Shown: positions 1 to 9,099 of the stretch, one piece after another
Layout of the letters: each line of letters begins with the position of its first letter
Numbering within the stretch: the stretch's first letter is position 1
Assembly: GCF_007990525.1 (NCBI RefSeq)
Contig: NZ_AP019823.1
Span: 2,170,001 to 2,234,000 of the forward strand
Direction of reading: 5' to 3'
Source of the DNA: Leptotrichia hofstadii
Lineage (GTDB): Bacteria > Fusobacteriota > Fusobacteriia > Fusobacteriales > Leptotrichiaceae
DNA: 64,000 bases
Translations under genes and position numbers: made by a program
The notes under the pieces: model-generated
Told to the model about the DNA's origin: nothing
Seen by the model: only the letters and a program-made list of their open reading frames with translations
The model's database searches: none

Positions 1-55
1 ACGACAATTTTAATTTAGTTATAACAACTATTCTAATTAAAAGATTTTCGAGCAA

Positions 56-223
56 AATTTCGTTAGAAGAAAAATAGCTGTTTGAGCTTTTGAAATATTT
101 TTTAATTATACATATTTATTTAGATATAAAATAATTTTTGTTCAAAAGCGAGTTCTATTTTTCTTTTATAAGAAAGTTTTGCGGTAAGCGGGGTTGTAAG
201 GGCATGGCGTCTGATGCCCTTAC
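56..223 (+). repeat. Palindromic hairpin element, copy B1
   Basis: A long imperfect hairpin has perfect 10-bp arms, AGAAAAATAG at 68-77 and CTATTTTTCT at 155-164. It is followed by a compact hairpin at 196-223, stem GTAAGGGC/GCCCTTAC with 12-nt loop ATGGCGTCTGAT. The same arrangement recurs almost unchanged at 61675-61848, and related hairpins occur at 31012, 54404, 54644 and 61457. It sits downstream of the glycan genes. No ORF is visible in it. Confidence 0.8.
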
Positions 224-299
224 GTTAGAAAAGATTAAAATTATAAAAGAAAAAGCTATTATTAATAAAAATAATCTAAAATAAATATCAAAAATATAA

Positions 300-1493
300 T
301 CAGTTTATTCTTTTTAAAATTTCATCGTAAACTCTCTCACAATTTCCCTTATCCACATACTTCAAAAATTTTTCTCTCAACTTATCAGACTTTTGCTTCA
401 TTTCCTTATCATAATGAAAATTATTTTCAGAGATTTCAATGATTTCTTCAACGCATTTTTCTACAGTTTTGGCTTGTTTTCCAAATAAGTCCTTGTCTAG
501 GTCTACGTAAGAGCCAACTTTTTCTTCATATTCACGTTTATCGAACTGGAAGAAGATAATTGGCTTGTTCAGATAGTAAAAATCGTAGGCTACGCTTGAA
601 TAATCTGTTATTAATAATTTTGATTTTTGCAGTTCTTCAGTTATGTTTACTTCTTTTGGGAGTATTTTTATATTTTTTCCAAGCTTTATATTTCCAAAGT
701 TCTTTAGATAATCTTGCATTAACTGATGAATGTAAATGTTTAATTTAATATCATTTTTTTCCAAATAGTTATTTAATTTCTTGTCTGTAATTAAATTTGC
801 AATATTTTGGAAATATTTTGTTTCTTCAAATTTTTGATTTTCTGAGTTTTCTGACTTTAGCCAGTTTCGCCATGTCGGCATAAAGAATATTTGTTTTTCC
901 GTAATTTTTAGATTGTATAATTTATCATATCTTGGGTAGCCTGTTATAACTGCTGTTTCCTTTGGAACTTCCCACCAAGTTTCTGTTTTTACTTTTTTTT
1001 CAAATTCTGAATCGCAGATATTTAAATCATAAGATTTTACAAGGGCTTCTGCTACTTTTGCTGTTTTTAGATTCATTGCCTGTCGGACTTTAAAACCTAC
1101 TGTTCCATGATTTAGAAATACTTTGAATACTTTTTTATGAAATTTATTTATTAATGGTACTACAAACAGGTATGGGACAATGTCCGCAGAAATTGAGTGG
1201 GAAAATAATGCAACTTTTGCATTCATAAAATACAGATAGCTTTTTACACTTCCTTTTATCAATTTTTCTCCTGGAATTTTTTTTGCAATCTTTGCATTTC
1301 TGTTTATTACCCAGTACACTTCCTCCTGCTGTCTTGACCGTAAATACTCATACATCGCACGTCCATTATCCACAAAAAGTTCTCCTGCGTTTCCGCCCAC
1401 AAGCCATATATTTCTATTTTTGAATTTTCCTTTGTTAAATGGATAAATGAGATAAGCTATTATCATATTTATCAAGCATTTTACCTTATCCAT
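300..1493 (-). CDS. CDP-glycerol:polyglycerophosphate glycerophosphotransferase family protein
   Basis: 397 aa, similar to the C-terminal catalytic part of TagB/TagF-like enzymes, which transfer glycerol-phosphate (or ribitol-phosphate) from a CDP-activated donor to a surface polymer on the cytoplasmic face of the membrane. Family hallmarks are visible: an FMPTWR motif near the middle and the C-terminal LLITDYSSVAYDF block, where the D-Y-S-S sequence is the typical donor-phosphate site. The N-terminus has a short hydrophobic stretch, compatible with membrane association. The ATG is preceded by TAGGAG at good spacing. It is the last gene of a minus-strand glycan cluster, 16 bp after a family 2 glycosyltransferase, so it probably decorates or extends a surface polysaccharide. 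The exact substrate cannot be read from the sequence. Confidence 0.85.
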   Translation of the reverse strand: MDKVKCLINMIIAYLIYPFNKGKFKNRNIWLVGGNAGELFVDNGRAMYEYLRSRQQEEVYWVINRNAKIAKKIPGEKLIKGSVKSYLYFMNAKVALFSHSISADIVPYLFVVPLINKFHKKVFKVFLNHGTVGFKVRQAMNLKTAKVAEALVKSYDLNICDSEFEKKVKTETWWEVPKETAVITGYPRYDKLYNLKITEKQIFFMPTWRNWLKSENSENQKFEETKYFQNIANLITDKKLNNYLEKNDIKLNIYIHQLMQDYLKNFGNIKLGKNIKILPKEVNITEELQKSKLLITDYSSVAYDFYYLNKPIIFFQFDKREYEEKVGSYVDLDKDLFGKQAKTVEKCVEEIIEISENNFHYDKEMKQKSDKLREKFLKYVDKGNCERVYDEILKRIN

Positions 1494-1509
1494 ATTTTTC
1501 TCCTAATTT

Positions 1510-2343
1510 TTAAATTTTATATTTTGTATATCCAATTTTTCTACCCTTCATCACAACTCTATGATATGCCCTGTTTCTTGTAACAATCATTCCAGCAAAA
1601 CTTCTAAATTGTCTCTTCCAGTATTTCAGAATATAAAATCTGTTTTTTCTGCCCTTTACTTCCTTTTTTACCAATGCTCCAAATCCCAATGCATATCTAT
1701 AAGCACGTTCCAGATCGTTATAGTTTCCCTTTTTTGCTGGATGATAAATTATATCGTTTGCAAAGTATCTTCCCTTATAGCCTTTGTGAAGCAATGTCAG
1801 CACATAGTCTGTTTCCTCCCCACTTCCAAAAGTTGCACCAACGCCTAGATTTTCATCAAATAAGACAATATCATCCTTACCATAATTTACAAAAAAAGTT
1901 ATAGACTTCACAGTCGTATCCACACTATCCTTCGTTATTTCGGTATCTTTTTTCTCCATAACACCTGTTCCATAGTCTTTCCCACGTTCAAGCGTACGGC
2001 ACGAGTAAATTCGATAATTCTTTTTTCTTTCAAAAAATTCTACAACTTTTTCAAGTGTGTTGGGACTATATTCACAATCATCGTCAGGAAATCCCACAAT
2101 TTCGCCTTTCATCAAGATAAGTCCTCTATTTCTATTTAGGCTTAACCCTTTTTCATCACTTTTTACATATTTTATTTTAAAGTCCTCTTCGTAGTCTTTC
2201 ACAATTTCAAAAACTTCATTTCCTTCATTCTGATCCACCACAATTAACTCAAAATCCTTGTAAGTCTGTGCCTTCAGGCTTTTTAGAAACAAATCCAATT
2301 CTGTTGTAACATTTATCGTTGGCATTACAAGGGAAACCTTCAT
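1510..2343 (-). CDS. Family 2 glycosyltransferase
   Basis: 277 aa with the GT-A fold signature at the N-terminus: MKVSLVMPTINV start, then a region resembling ELIVVDQNEG, and the metal-binding acidic run GFPDDDCEY near residue 87. It should transfer a sugar from a nucleotide-sugar to a surface glycan at the membrane. The start is supported by AAGGAGATG upstream. It is closely spaced with the CDP-glycerol transferase downstream and the exported nuclease-fold gene upstream, consistent with one transcript. Sugar donor and acceptor are unknown. Confidence 0.85.
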   Translation of the reverse strand: MKVSLVMPTINVTTELDLFLKSLKAQTYKDFELIVVDQNEGNEVFEIVKDYEEDFKIKYVKSDEKGLSLNRNRGLILMKGEIVGFPDDDCEYSPNTLEKVVEFFERKKNYRIYSCRTLERGKDYGTGVMEKKDTEITKDSVDTTVKSITFFVNYGKDDIVLFDENLGVGATFGSGEETDYVLTLLHKGYKGRYFANDIIYHPAKKGNYNDLERAYRYALGFGALVKKEVKGRKNRFYILKYWKRQFRSFAGMIVTRNRAYHRVVMKGRKIGYTKYKI

Positions 2344-2365
2344 ATTTTCACATCTCCTTCTTTTT

Positions 2366-3139
2366 TTATTTTATATCCAAAACCGTTATATATGGAAGAT
2401 GATCCGACAGTTTTGTCCAGTCCTGCGTTGCATCATTAATAAAATAGCTTGATTTTACCTTCCATTTTTTCGACTGGCTACCAAAAATATAGTCAATACG
2501 TGGATCTGAAAGAGTTCTTACACCACTAGCATTGGATTCCATATAAGTATCTCTCCAGTCTTTCGTAATCTCTCCATAATATTTTGTTGTTGGTAAAAAA
2601 TTAAAATCTCCACTCAAAAACTTTATATCATCTTTATCAAAAAATTTTGTAAGCAAGTCCAGTGACTCCATTTCTTCAGGCTTTATCTGTTGCTTAAAGT
2701 CCAAATGCGTATTCATTACCAGCACCTTTTTCCCAAAAGTCTTTTTAGAAAGTTCAGCAACTATAAGCTGTCTTTTTTCTACCCCTTCCGACGGCAATTC
2801 ATAGGTATATATTTTCTCAAGCGGATATTTTGAAATAAATGAAATTCCATATTCCCCACCATCATAATCTCTTGATTTCTTAAAGAAATAATAATCATAA
2901 CCAAGAACTTTCGCAATATCAGAAGTTATATCACGAAAATTACTTCTTTTCGTAAACTTGTCAACTTCCTGAAGCGATACAAAATCAGGGTTATACGGCT
3001 TAATGCTCTCTCCCAGTTTCTGCCCATCGGTAAGCCTTCCTCCATAAATATTATATGTCATTATCTTAAATTCCTTCGCCCAGCTAACAGTTGCCCCACA
3101 AATCATAAGCGACAACAATATTTTTTTTAAATTACTCAT
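2366..3139 (-). CDS. Exported endonuclease/exonuclease/phosphatase (EEP) family protein
   Basis: 257 aa. Residues 1-21 form a signal peptide (MSNLKKILLSLMICGATVSWA). The mature part has the complete EEP (DNase I-like) catalytic set: TYNIYGG, the metal-binding E in SLQEVD, NTHLDF, SGDFNF, RIDYIF and the C-terminal SDHLPY. The enzyme therefore probably acts outside the cytoplasm as a nuclease or phosphodiesterase/phosphatase. All key residues appear intact. Its place inside a glycan cluster suggests either hitch-hiking or a role at the surface; the substrate is not evident. Confidence 0.85.
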   Translation of the reverse strand: MSNLKKILLSLMICGATVSWAKEFKIMTYNIYGGRLTDGQKLGESIKPYNPDFVSLQEVDKFTKRSNFRDITSDIAKVLGYDYYFFKKSRDYDGGEYGISFISKYPLEKIYTYELPSEGVEKRQLIVAELSKKTFGKKVLVMNTHLDFKQQIKPEEMESLDLLTKFFDKDDIKFLSGDFNFLPTTKYYGEITKDWRDTYMESNASGVRTLSDPRIDYIFGSQSKKWKVKSSYFINDATQDWTKLSDHLPYITVLDIK

Positions 3140-3277
3140 TTTTCCAATATTTCTCCTAATCCTTCTTTATTTTCTCAAAATAACAGTTTCTCTAATAAAA
3201 ATTTATCTGTTATTCCAAATTTTTCATTCAATTATATCACTTTTTTTAGTATCTACCAACTTTATTTTTTCTTTATA

Positions 3278-3805
3278 CTATTTACATATTTCAAACCCAT
3301 TTTTTTCTCCAATTTTTTTTGCTATATATTCTGCCGACATTGGACTTCCATATACAACTGAAACTTTAGTTATCCATTTCCCATCTCTTTTATTTGCAAC
3401 ATGATGACAATCCATAACAGTAGGAGTATCATTGTACATAGTCATTAATCTAATTGGTAAACCATACCCTGTTTTTTCATCAATTAGATGATACCCTTTT
3501 ATTTTTGTCCCAACAGGAATTAATACTTCTAAAGAATGTCCTGATTCTGGATACATTTCATTTTCAAATGAAATTTCTTTTTTTGTAATTTCTCGTTTTT
3601 TTACATCTTCTAACAATTCTTTTATATTTTTTGTATAATTAGGATTTATAATGGCAAATTCATTATCTTTATGTATTTTTTTTCTTTCTTCTCCTTCATG
3701 TGCCAAATCATACATTGCATCTGTAAACTGATTCCATATATATGAACAAGAATTTAATCCTAATACTGCTATTATCATAATTAATAAATATTTTAAATTT
3801 TTCAT
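3278..3805 (-). CDS. Putative lipoprotein, unknown function
   Basis: 175 aa. The N-terminus MKNLKYLLIMIIAVLGLNSC is a lipoprotein signal with lipobox L-N-S-C, predicted lipidated Cys20. The mature part is mixed and hydrophilic, with no motif I recognise. It is flanked by the EEP gene and a GT32-type glycosyltransferase on the same strand, with about 50-140 bp gaps, so it may have its own expression. Probably a hypothetical surface or periplasmic lipoprotein. Confidence 0.7.
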   Translation of the reverse strand: MKNLKYLLIMIIAVLGLNSCSYIWNQFTDAMYDLAHEGEERKKIHKDNEFAIINPNYTKNIKELLEDVKKREITKKEISFENEMYPESGHSLEVLIPVGTKIKGYHLIDEKTGYGLPIRLMTMYNDTPTVMDCHHVANKRDGKWITKVSVVYGSPMSAEYIAKKIGEKNGFEICK

Positions 3806-3861
3806 GTAATTTTTTCACTCTCCTATTGAATAATTTATTATTTTTTCAAATATTTAGTTCC

Positions 3862-4629
3862 TTATCTCTTTTCCTTCAAATAAAACCTCGCAATTATCCT
3901 CATCTTTTTAACCAGTTTTTTTATCCCGCTCAAATGCTTCGTTTCCAAAAACAATCTAGCCTTCAAACTGCTCCAGCTATCATTCCACCAATGAATTCCG
4001 TATGTTTCAGGTTTTATGCAATCATCAGAATAAACTTCCTTAAATCCGTAAGGATAAAAATATTCTTTCGGAAAAACAACTATTTCCCCATTTTTCAAAA
4101 CATTTTCCCTTTTCTCACTCAAATTATATTTTTTCTCAAAAGTATACGTAAAAATCTTAGGAATTGTCCAAATAGGTTGTTTCCAAATGTCATTTTCGTA
4201 AAAATCTTTAATGTCCTTTAAGACTTCATTATGCTTCGTTGTCCCAAAAATCCCAACACTTATGTGTTTTTCATCCTCATAGCCAATAAAAAAATTCATC
4301 TTCCCATTTTTAGAAAATTCATCTTTTCCTTCCAAAATCGGTGTCAAATCCTTAATTATTTCCATATCCGTATCCACATAAATTCCAGAATTTTCATACA
4401 TAAAATGCACTCTCATATAATCCGAAACATACGCCCAAAGCCTTCTTTCGTAACATTCACGAAAAAATCTATTTTTCGCAAGATGTTTTTCCATATCAAA
4501 ATTTTTCTCATTTATCTCTATTATTTCAAAATCAGGCAGATTTTTCTTCCACGATTCCAGACATTTATAGAAAATATCTGGCTTTTTGGCATTCCCAATC
4601 CAGACATAATATATTTTTTTTTCTATCAT
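3862..4629 (-). CDS. Glycosyltransferase with DXD sugar-binding region (GT32-like, capsular polysaccharide type)
   Basis: 255 aa. The N-terminal IYYVWIGNAKKPD resembles the start of GT32/OCH1-like transferases. The core block SDYMRVHFMYENSGIYVDTDMEI holds the D-x-D metal and nucleotide-sugar binding motif. C-terminal HWWNDSW is also typical of this group. It likely adds a hexose to a capsule or LPS-like glycan. It lies 9 bp downstream of a GNAT acetyltransferase gene on the same strand. ORFs on the opposite strand here are compositional shadows. Confidence 0.85.
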   Translation of the reverse strand: MIEKKIYYVWIGNAKKPDIFYKCLESWKKNLPDFEIIEINEKNFDMEKHLAKNRFFRECYERRLWAYVSDYMRVHFMYENSGIYVDTDMEIIKDLTPILEGKDEFSKNGKMNFFIGYEDEKHISVGIFGTTKHNEVLKDIKDFYENDIWKQPIWTIPKIFTYTFEKKYNLSEKRENVLKNGEIVVFPKEYFYPYGFKEVYSDDCIKPETYGIHWWNDSWSSLKARLFLETKHLSGIKKLVKKMRIIARFYLKEKR

Positions 4630-4638
4630 TATTTTCTC

Positions 4639-5115
4639 CTATTTTTCATCTTTTTTCATAATCATCATATACTTTTTTATTGGCTTTTCAGTAACATCCA
4701 CAACTTTAAATCCAACTTTCTCATACAATTTCTTTGCCCTCGCATTATAATCAAACACATTTAACGTAATCGAATTTACGTCCTCATCTTGAAAAATTAA
4801 ATTTATAAACTCTATCAAAGCCTTTTTTCCAAGCCCTCTTCCAGTAAGTTCAGGATTAATCAGAAATCTTCCAATATGAACATTATCCATCTCTTTTCGT
4901 ATTTTCTGAATAATCCCCACAAACTCATTCTCACAAAAAATCGAATAAATATCCTTCAAATCATCAATTTGACTTTCCGTAAGTGGAAAATCAAGACTTT
5001 TTCCAGCCCATTGCTCAAGAAAGTTCCTTCCCTTTTCATTAGTCCATTTGACTATATCATTTTTATTATTGTCATTTATTCCATCTATTATTTTTATATT
5101 TTCTATTTCCATCAA
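4639..5115 (-). CDS. GNAT family N-acetyltransferase
   Basis: 158 aa, typical GNAT length. The acetyl-CoA pyrophosphate-binding loop is visible as INPELTGRGLGKKALIEFI (R/Q-x-x-G-x-G/A type), followed by the beta5/alpha4 block LNVFDYNARAKKLYEKVGFK that is characteristic of RimI-like members. It may acetylate a sugar amine or a protein. Location between a membrane protein and a glycosyltransferase gene suggests a role in the surface glycan pathway, but GNAT proteins are often unrelated to their neighbours. Confidence 0.85.
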   Translation of the reverse strand: MMEIENIKIIDGINDNNKNDIVKWTNEKGRNFLEQWAGKSLDFPLTESQIDDLKDIYSIFCENEFVGIIQKIRKEMDNVHIGRFLINPELTGRGLGKKALIEFINLIFQDEDVNSITLNVFDYNARAKKLYEKVGFKVVDVTEKPIKKYMMIMKKDEK

Positions 5116-5133
5116 TATTAAACTCCTATTTTT

Positions 5134-6090
5134 CTACACCAACTCATACTCAATTCCATTAACAATACAAAATTTCATTATTTCTTCATAAAAAGTTTCG
5201 TAATCCTCATCCTTTCCAGAATTTTTAAACTCTGAATTTTTAGAAGTAATTAGTGTATAAACCTTTTTTTCCTTATTTCCAAAAATTTTTAATATTCTGT
5301 ATCCAAAATCTATCGTTCCACTTTTTGTATTCGGACTTGTAATCATTAACTTTTTTATATCATACTTACTGTATTTTTCATCATCAATACTTATAAAATT
5401 ACTAAATATTTTTATAATTTTCGGTGTATAAATTTTCATCCTAATTAAAGAAATAATTTCTAAAATAATAGCTCCAAAAGTAATAATTATCAAAAAATAT
5501 TTCAAAAAAATAGCATCAGAAGAGATTATTTTAACTATTATCAAAGTAAAAATTACTCCAATAACATTATTTTTAAAAATATCTTTAAATTTTTCTACAA
5601 GTAATTCCTTTTTTGGAATTTCAAATACTGTATTTTCAATTTCCTTTTTTTCAAGTTGAAATTCATAAATAATTTTTTCAAGTTCTGAACAATTCTTCTT
5701 CCCAAATAAAGAAATTGGAATATTACAATAATCTATCCATAAATATTTAATATTTTCATAAAACCAGCTACTGCCATTAAATACTCTAATCTTATCTTTT
5801 TCTATCTTTCTGCTCCAAACTTCCTTTCTTCTATAATATGTCAAAATACCATTAGATATTACAATTTTTTTATTAAAAATATAAATAGATAAAATTATAA
5901 ATGCTATAATTGAAAGCAAAGTAATTAAAAAATATCCTAAAAATACTTCTTTTTTTGAAGTTAAAAACTGAGAAGATATTATTATTCCTTGATAAATAAT
6001 TATCGCTGGAACACAAACTATTCTACACAATATTTTCAATTTTTCTACCCAATGCACTTTAAATACTAGTTCTTGCTCATTCAATCTCAC
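5134..6090 (-). CDS. Membrane protein of unknown function
   Basis: 318 aa. Four hydrophobic helices are visible: two near residues 20-75 and two near 175-215, each pair followed by a soluble lysine-rich section. The layout, a repeated two-TM plus soluble domain, suggests an internal duplication of a bPH2-like or membrane-anchored domain, but I do not recognise a family with confidence. It lies 15 bp downstream of the polymerase-like gene and 19 bp upstream of the acetyltransferase gene, so it is probably co-transcribed with the glycan genes. Confidence 0.65.
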   Translation of the reverse strand: MRLNEQELVFKVHWVEKLKILCRIVCVPAIIIYQGIIISSQFLTSKKEVFLGYFLITLLSIIAFIILSIYIFNKKIVISNGILTYYRRKEVWSRKIEKDKIRVFNGSSWFYENIKYLWIDYCNIPISLFGKKNCSELEKIIYEFQLEKKEIENTVFEIPKKELLVEKFKDIFKNNVIGVIFTLIIVKIISSDAIFLKYFLIIITFGAIILEIISLIRMKIYTPKIIKIFSNFISIDDEKYSKYDIKKLMITSPNTKSGTIDFGYRILKIFGNKEKKVYTLITSKNSEFKNSGKDEDYETFYEEIMKFCIVNGIEYELV

Positions 6091-6105
6091 TCAACTCCTA
6101 AAAAA

Positions 6106-7500
6106 TTAAATCAATTCCTTCTTCTCCTCTATCTTCCTGTACATATAGTCAAAACTGAAAATCAGCACATAAACTGCAATTAGCATTGCCATATTTTTTA
6201 CAAGCCCTTCCCCAAAGAATGAGCCTCTTGGGATATAAAATAAATTGGGTATAAAGTAATAGCTTGTTAATAATAAAAATCTATTTTTTACAACATATTT
6301 TTCGTATTTTATAATAAAAATTCCAAGCAGAATTGAAATTACAATTAACCAGAAGTAGCCTAAATCATACATTTCTGCAATATAATTCGAGCCAATTCCT
6401 TCTCCTTTTAAATAAGCACCTGAATTTAGGTAATATGTTAATTTATCCGCAATGGAATTGGTTGTGGCAAGTGTTTCGAGCGACTGTGGCTTAAAGCCAA
6501 ATATTCCCTGCAAGATGTAGGGGTAGCTTCCGTTTCCTACAATGCTATGCTTGAAATTGATTGTGTAGCCAAGTACAAGATAACTTACTCCTTGAGAAAA
6601 TAGAAAATTAAAAATTGTGTTTACCAAATCCAGACTGAATATTTTTTTACTTCGCACAGACACTAGAATTTGTGAAAAAATCACGGTAAATCCTACTAAT
6701 TTTATCATTGTCTTAGCTTTTATCCTGATTCCATAGACTTTTGCGTAATACCACATTATAAAAAGAAGCTGTGTCAAAAATATTGCTCTTGCCCCCTTGA
6801 ATGAATCCAGTAGTTTTACCATAAGATAGAGTGAAGAAATTGTCAAAAATTTTCTTTTGGATGGAATTGAAATTAAAAATATCAAAAATCCAATTGTCAT
6901 TACTGTACCAGAGCCTTTTGTAAATGCAGGATAATCAACTCCCTTTAAAATTCCAGTATAATAAGCCTCGTATCCAGCCCGCAAAATAACCCTTAGCTGA
7001 ATAAACATCTTGTAGGCTAAAGCAGGCAATGAAATTATAAACAGAGCCATTCCGACATTCGTAAACAGCCTTCTGCTTTCAAGCGTAACACTGCTTCTAA
7101 TCTCATTAATCTTCTCATTTGAAATCGCAATGAAAAATCCTAGATGCGTAAATAGTAATACCAGCAGAAAAACATTTATTATCTCATTTCTCACATCATA
7201 AAAAAAATAAAAATTAGCAAACTTCGTAGCCCAGCCAAACTCCCTATAATTCACAATATCCAAAAATATCCTTGTAAAATTAAACAAAAACAGCGTATAC
7301 AAAAAAATCATATACGAATTTAGCCATTCCAAATAAATTTTCGCCGTAAAAAACGTATAAATATAAACACCCATAAGCAGATATTCCAAAAATTTCATCT
7401 CCAATGCCTCATTCTGAAAAGAAGCTACATTTTTCAAAAACAGCACAAACGCAATAAAAAATATATGAAATATCAAAAATCCAATTTTATCTTTTTTCAT
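6106..7500 (-). CDS. O-antigen/oligosaccharide repeat-unit polymerase-like membrane protein (Wzy-like)
   Basis: 464 aa from the chosen start. About 11-12 hydrophobic segments span the protein, with a larger loop in the second half, as in Wzy/WzyE-type polymerases that join undecaprenyl-linked repeat units in the outer leaflet. The ATG at 7500 (MKKDKIGF) is preferred over one seven codons upstream because GAGGT lies at proper spacing before it. It is the first gene of the minus-strand glycan cluster. Polymerases are poorly conserved, so the call rests on topology and context. Confidence 0.7.
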   Translation of the reverse strand: MKKDKIGFLIFHIFFIAFVLFLKNVASFQNEALEMKFLEYLLMGVYIYTFFTAKIYLEWLNSYMIFLYTLFLFNFTRIFLDIVNYREFGWATKFANFYFFYDVRNEIINVFLLVLLFTHLGFFIAISNEKINEIRSSVTLESRRLFTNVGMALFIISLPALAYKMFIQLRVILRAGYEAYYTGILKGVDYPAFTKGSGTVMTIGFLIFLISIPSKRKFLTISSLYLMVKLLDSFKGARAIFLTQLLFIMWYYAKVYGIRIKAKTMIKLVGFTVIFSQILVSVRSKKIFSLDLVNTIFNFLFSQGVSYLVLGYTINFKHSIVGNGSYPYILQGIFGFKPQSLETLATTNSIADKLTYYLNSGAYLKGEGIGSNYIAEMYDLGYFWLIVISILLGIFIIKYEKYVVKNRFLLLTSYYFIPNLFYIPRGSFFGEGLVKNMAMLIAVYVLIFSFDYMYRKIEEKKELI

Positions 7501-7708
7501 TAATTTACCTCTATTTTTCAATTTTTTCTTATTATTTCATCTAAAATTTTATCACATCGGTATTAAAACTTCAATCAGAAATGTTGTATTTTAATATAAA
7601 ATCTATCTTTTAGATTATTTAATTTTTTTTACTTTAAAATCGTTTTTATTTACTAAATAAAAATTTTAAATCTAACAACTTTCTAATGAAATCCAAAAAA
7701 AAAAAAAA

Positions 7709-7717
7709 TGATATAAT
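7709..7717 (+). promoter_or_regulatory. Extended -10 element (TGATATAAT) for the small lipoprotein gene
   Basis: A perfect TATAAT preceded by TG lies 40 bp before the ATG at 7757, and AAGGAG provides a ribosome binding site. No convincing -35 is seen upstream, which is an A-tract. Confidence 0.5.
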
Positions 7718-7756
7718 TCAATATAAACAAAATAATACAAAGGAGCTGATTTTTAT

Positions 7757-7927
7757 ATGAAAAGTCTATTTAAAATTTTGATTATCGCTATACTTGGCTT
7801 GAGTGTTATCGGATGTGAATTACTTGATCCAAAAGGATGGGAAAGAGCACATCAAAAGGCAGCTGAAAAAGGAAGAAAATGTTATGAAAAATATAACGGA
7901 AATGTATACTGTGAGGATACTAAATAA
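7757..7927 (+). CDS. Small lipoprotein (56 aa), paralogue of the gene at 25653
   Basis: The 56-aa product starts MKSLFKILIIAILGLSVIGC, a lipoprotein signal with predicted lipidated Cys20. The mature part has CELLDPKGW, then a basic helix, then K-C-Y-E and V-Y-C-E-D near the C-terminus, giving two extra cysteines that could form a disulfide. The same pattern (CELFSPKEW, RCYE, VYCED) occurs in the 57-aa protein at 25653-25826, so both belong to one small lipoprotein family. Good ribosome binding site AAAGGAG. Function unknown. Confidence 0.75.
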   Translation: MKSLFKILIIAILGLSVIGCELLDPKGWERAHQKAAEKGRKCYEKYNGNVYCEDTK

Positions 7928-8152
7928 AATATTAATTTATGAATTAATATAATAAAAATACAAAGTTGAAATATTTGTTTTAGGAAAAATTGCTTTATAT
8001 AAAATTTAAGTAATTTTCTTTTTTTATTTCAAAAAATTGATTTATCTTCTCTAAATAATCCAAACAAACAGAAAAACTTAAACAAATCCTATTTTACTGA
8101 AAACTTAAAATCTCAAAAATTCTATAGCAAATATCTTTCTAATTTACTAAAT
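7928..8152. other. AT-rich intergenic stretch, nothing recognised
   Basis: No ORF with a ribosome binding site, hairpin or promoter stands out between the small lipoprotein gene and the degenerate repeat that begins near 8153. The part from 8257 to 8410 is likewise featureless. Confidence 0.5.
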
Positions 8153-8256
8153 CAGCAGAACTTTTATTTGTTCGACTGCAATTTTCTGACAAGTAAAAAG
8201 AAAAGTCTTGAAATTGGAAATAAAAGTCGAAATCTGGAAACAGGCATTATGTAGAT
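8153..8256 (+). repeat. Degenerate, truncated copy of hairpin element A
   Basis: The segment from CTTTTATTTGTTCGACTGC through AAATAAAAGTCG parallels the large hairpin of the copy at 14831-14962, with many substitutions. It ends at ATTATGTAG and lacks the compact GGC-loop hairpin, so it looks like a decaying remnant. Confidence 0.55.
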
Positions 8257-8410
8257 AATTTTAATTACTGGGATAAATATTTACTGTAAAATAAGGATTT
8301 AAAGTAATAAGTAAATCCGTGAAAAAAGAAAAAATGTAATAAAAATAGTAAAAACTGCTATTAAAAAAATCAAATCTTTCACAAATTACTTGAAAAACTT
8401 GACTTTTTTC

Positions 8411-8707
8411 TTACACTATTTTATTGGACTTCAAATATTTTTTTAAAGTTTTATAAAAATTTTCTCTTGTTCCTGCTAATAGTACAATAACTATTTTTTT
8501 ATCTTCTATCTTAATTGTATACGCTAGTTCATAATTAATTTTATTGTAAAAAATGTCATAACCATATATGCCTGCTAAATCGGATTTTTTCATGTCTCCT
8601 ATTTCAGGATTTTCCTTAATTTTTTTAATCGCTTCAGCAAATTTATCTTTTAATTTTTTATCTTTTAATTTCTTAAAATATTTTGCCGCACCAGTGGATA
8701 TAATCAC
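8411..8707 (-). CDS. RelE/ParE-family toxin (mRNA interferase-like)
   Basis: 98 aa with the RelE/YafQ layout: N-terminal KYFKKLKDKKLKDKF helices, then G-Y-D-I-F-Y strand, and the C-terminal strand IVIVLLAGTRENFYKTL resembling the catalytic R-x-x-x-Y region of the superfamily. Such toxins cleave mRNA at the ribosome (RelE) or bind gyrase (ParE). The probable start is GTG at 8707; the GGGGAGG before it is about 18 nt away, so translation may be coupled to the antitoxin gene, which ends 14 bp upstream. It forms a two-gene module with that antitoxin. Confidence 0.75.
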   Translation of the reverse strand: MIISTGAAKYFKKLKDKKLKDKFAEAIKKIKENPEIGDMKKSDLAGIYGYDIFYNKINYELAYTIKIEDKKIVIVLLAGTRENFYKTLKKYLKSNKIV

Positions 8708-8721
8708 TTCTGTTTCTATTA

Positions 8722-9060
8722 TTAATCCTCCCCAAATACATCCTCATAGCTTACTCCATTTTTTTCTGTGTCTGATATTAATTTCTGAATTGCAGGCTTG
8801 ACATTATTTTTTCTAACTTTAAATTCCTTTAAAAGTTCTTCTCCTGAATATCCTTCCTTTATCAAGTCCTCCAAAATCAAATCTGAAAATTCCATATCTT
8901 CATTTTCTTTTACAGGCGTTACAATCAAAGAGCCTTTGCTAACCTTTATTTTTGCCTCTTTTGTAAAACCTAGATATTCCATAACTTTTTTAGGAATTGT
9001 AATCTGATTTTTAGAAGAAATCGAGATTGTCTTATTCATTTCCAAAATATTACTTTCCAT
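8722..9060 (-). CDS. AbrB/MazE-type (SpoVT-AbrB) antitoxin
   Basis: 112 aa. Residues about 10-50 (ISISSKNQITIPKKVMEYLGF...KIKVSKGSLIVTP) are a swapped-hairpin AbrB DNA-binding domain. The acidic C-terminal half (from about 55) should be the disordered part that wraps around and neutralises the RelE-like toxin. It precedes the toxin gene, as usual for autoregulated modules. The start has AAGGAG upstream. Confidence 0.8.
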   Translation of the reverse strand: MESNILEMNKTISISSKNQITIPKKVMEYLGFTKEAKIKVSKGSLIVTPVKENEDMEFSDLILEDLIKEGYSGEELLKEFKVRKNNVKPAIQKLISDTEKNGVSYEDVFGED

Positions 9061-9099
9061 AAAAAATCTCCTTTTTTGGTTTCTTTGTTTCTTGGTAAA

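Noticed and set aside
3826-4764. Plus-strand ORFs of 131 and 177 aa opposite the glycosyltransferase and acetyltransferase genes
   Set aside because: Phe/Ile/Asn-rich translations with no ribosome binding site, fully antisense to genes with clear motifs.
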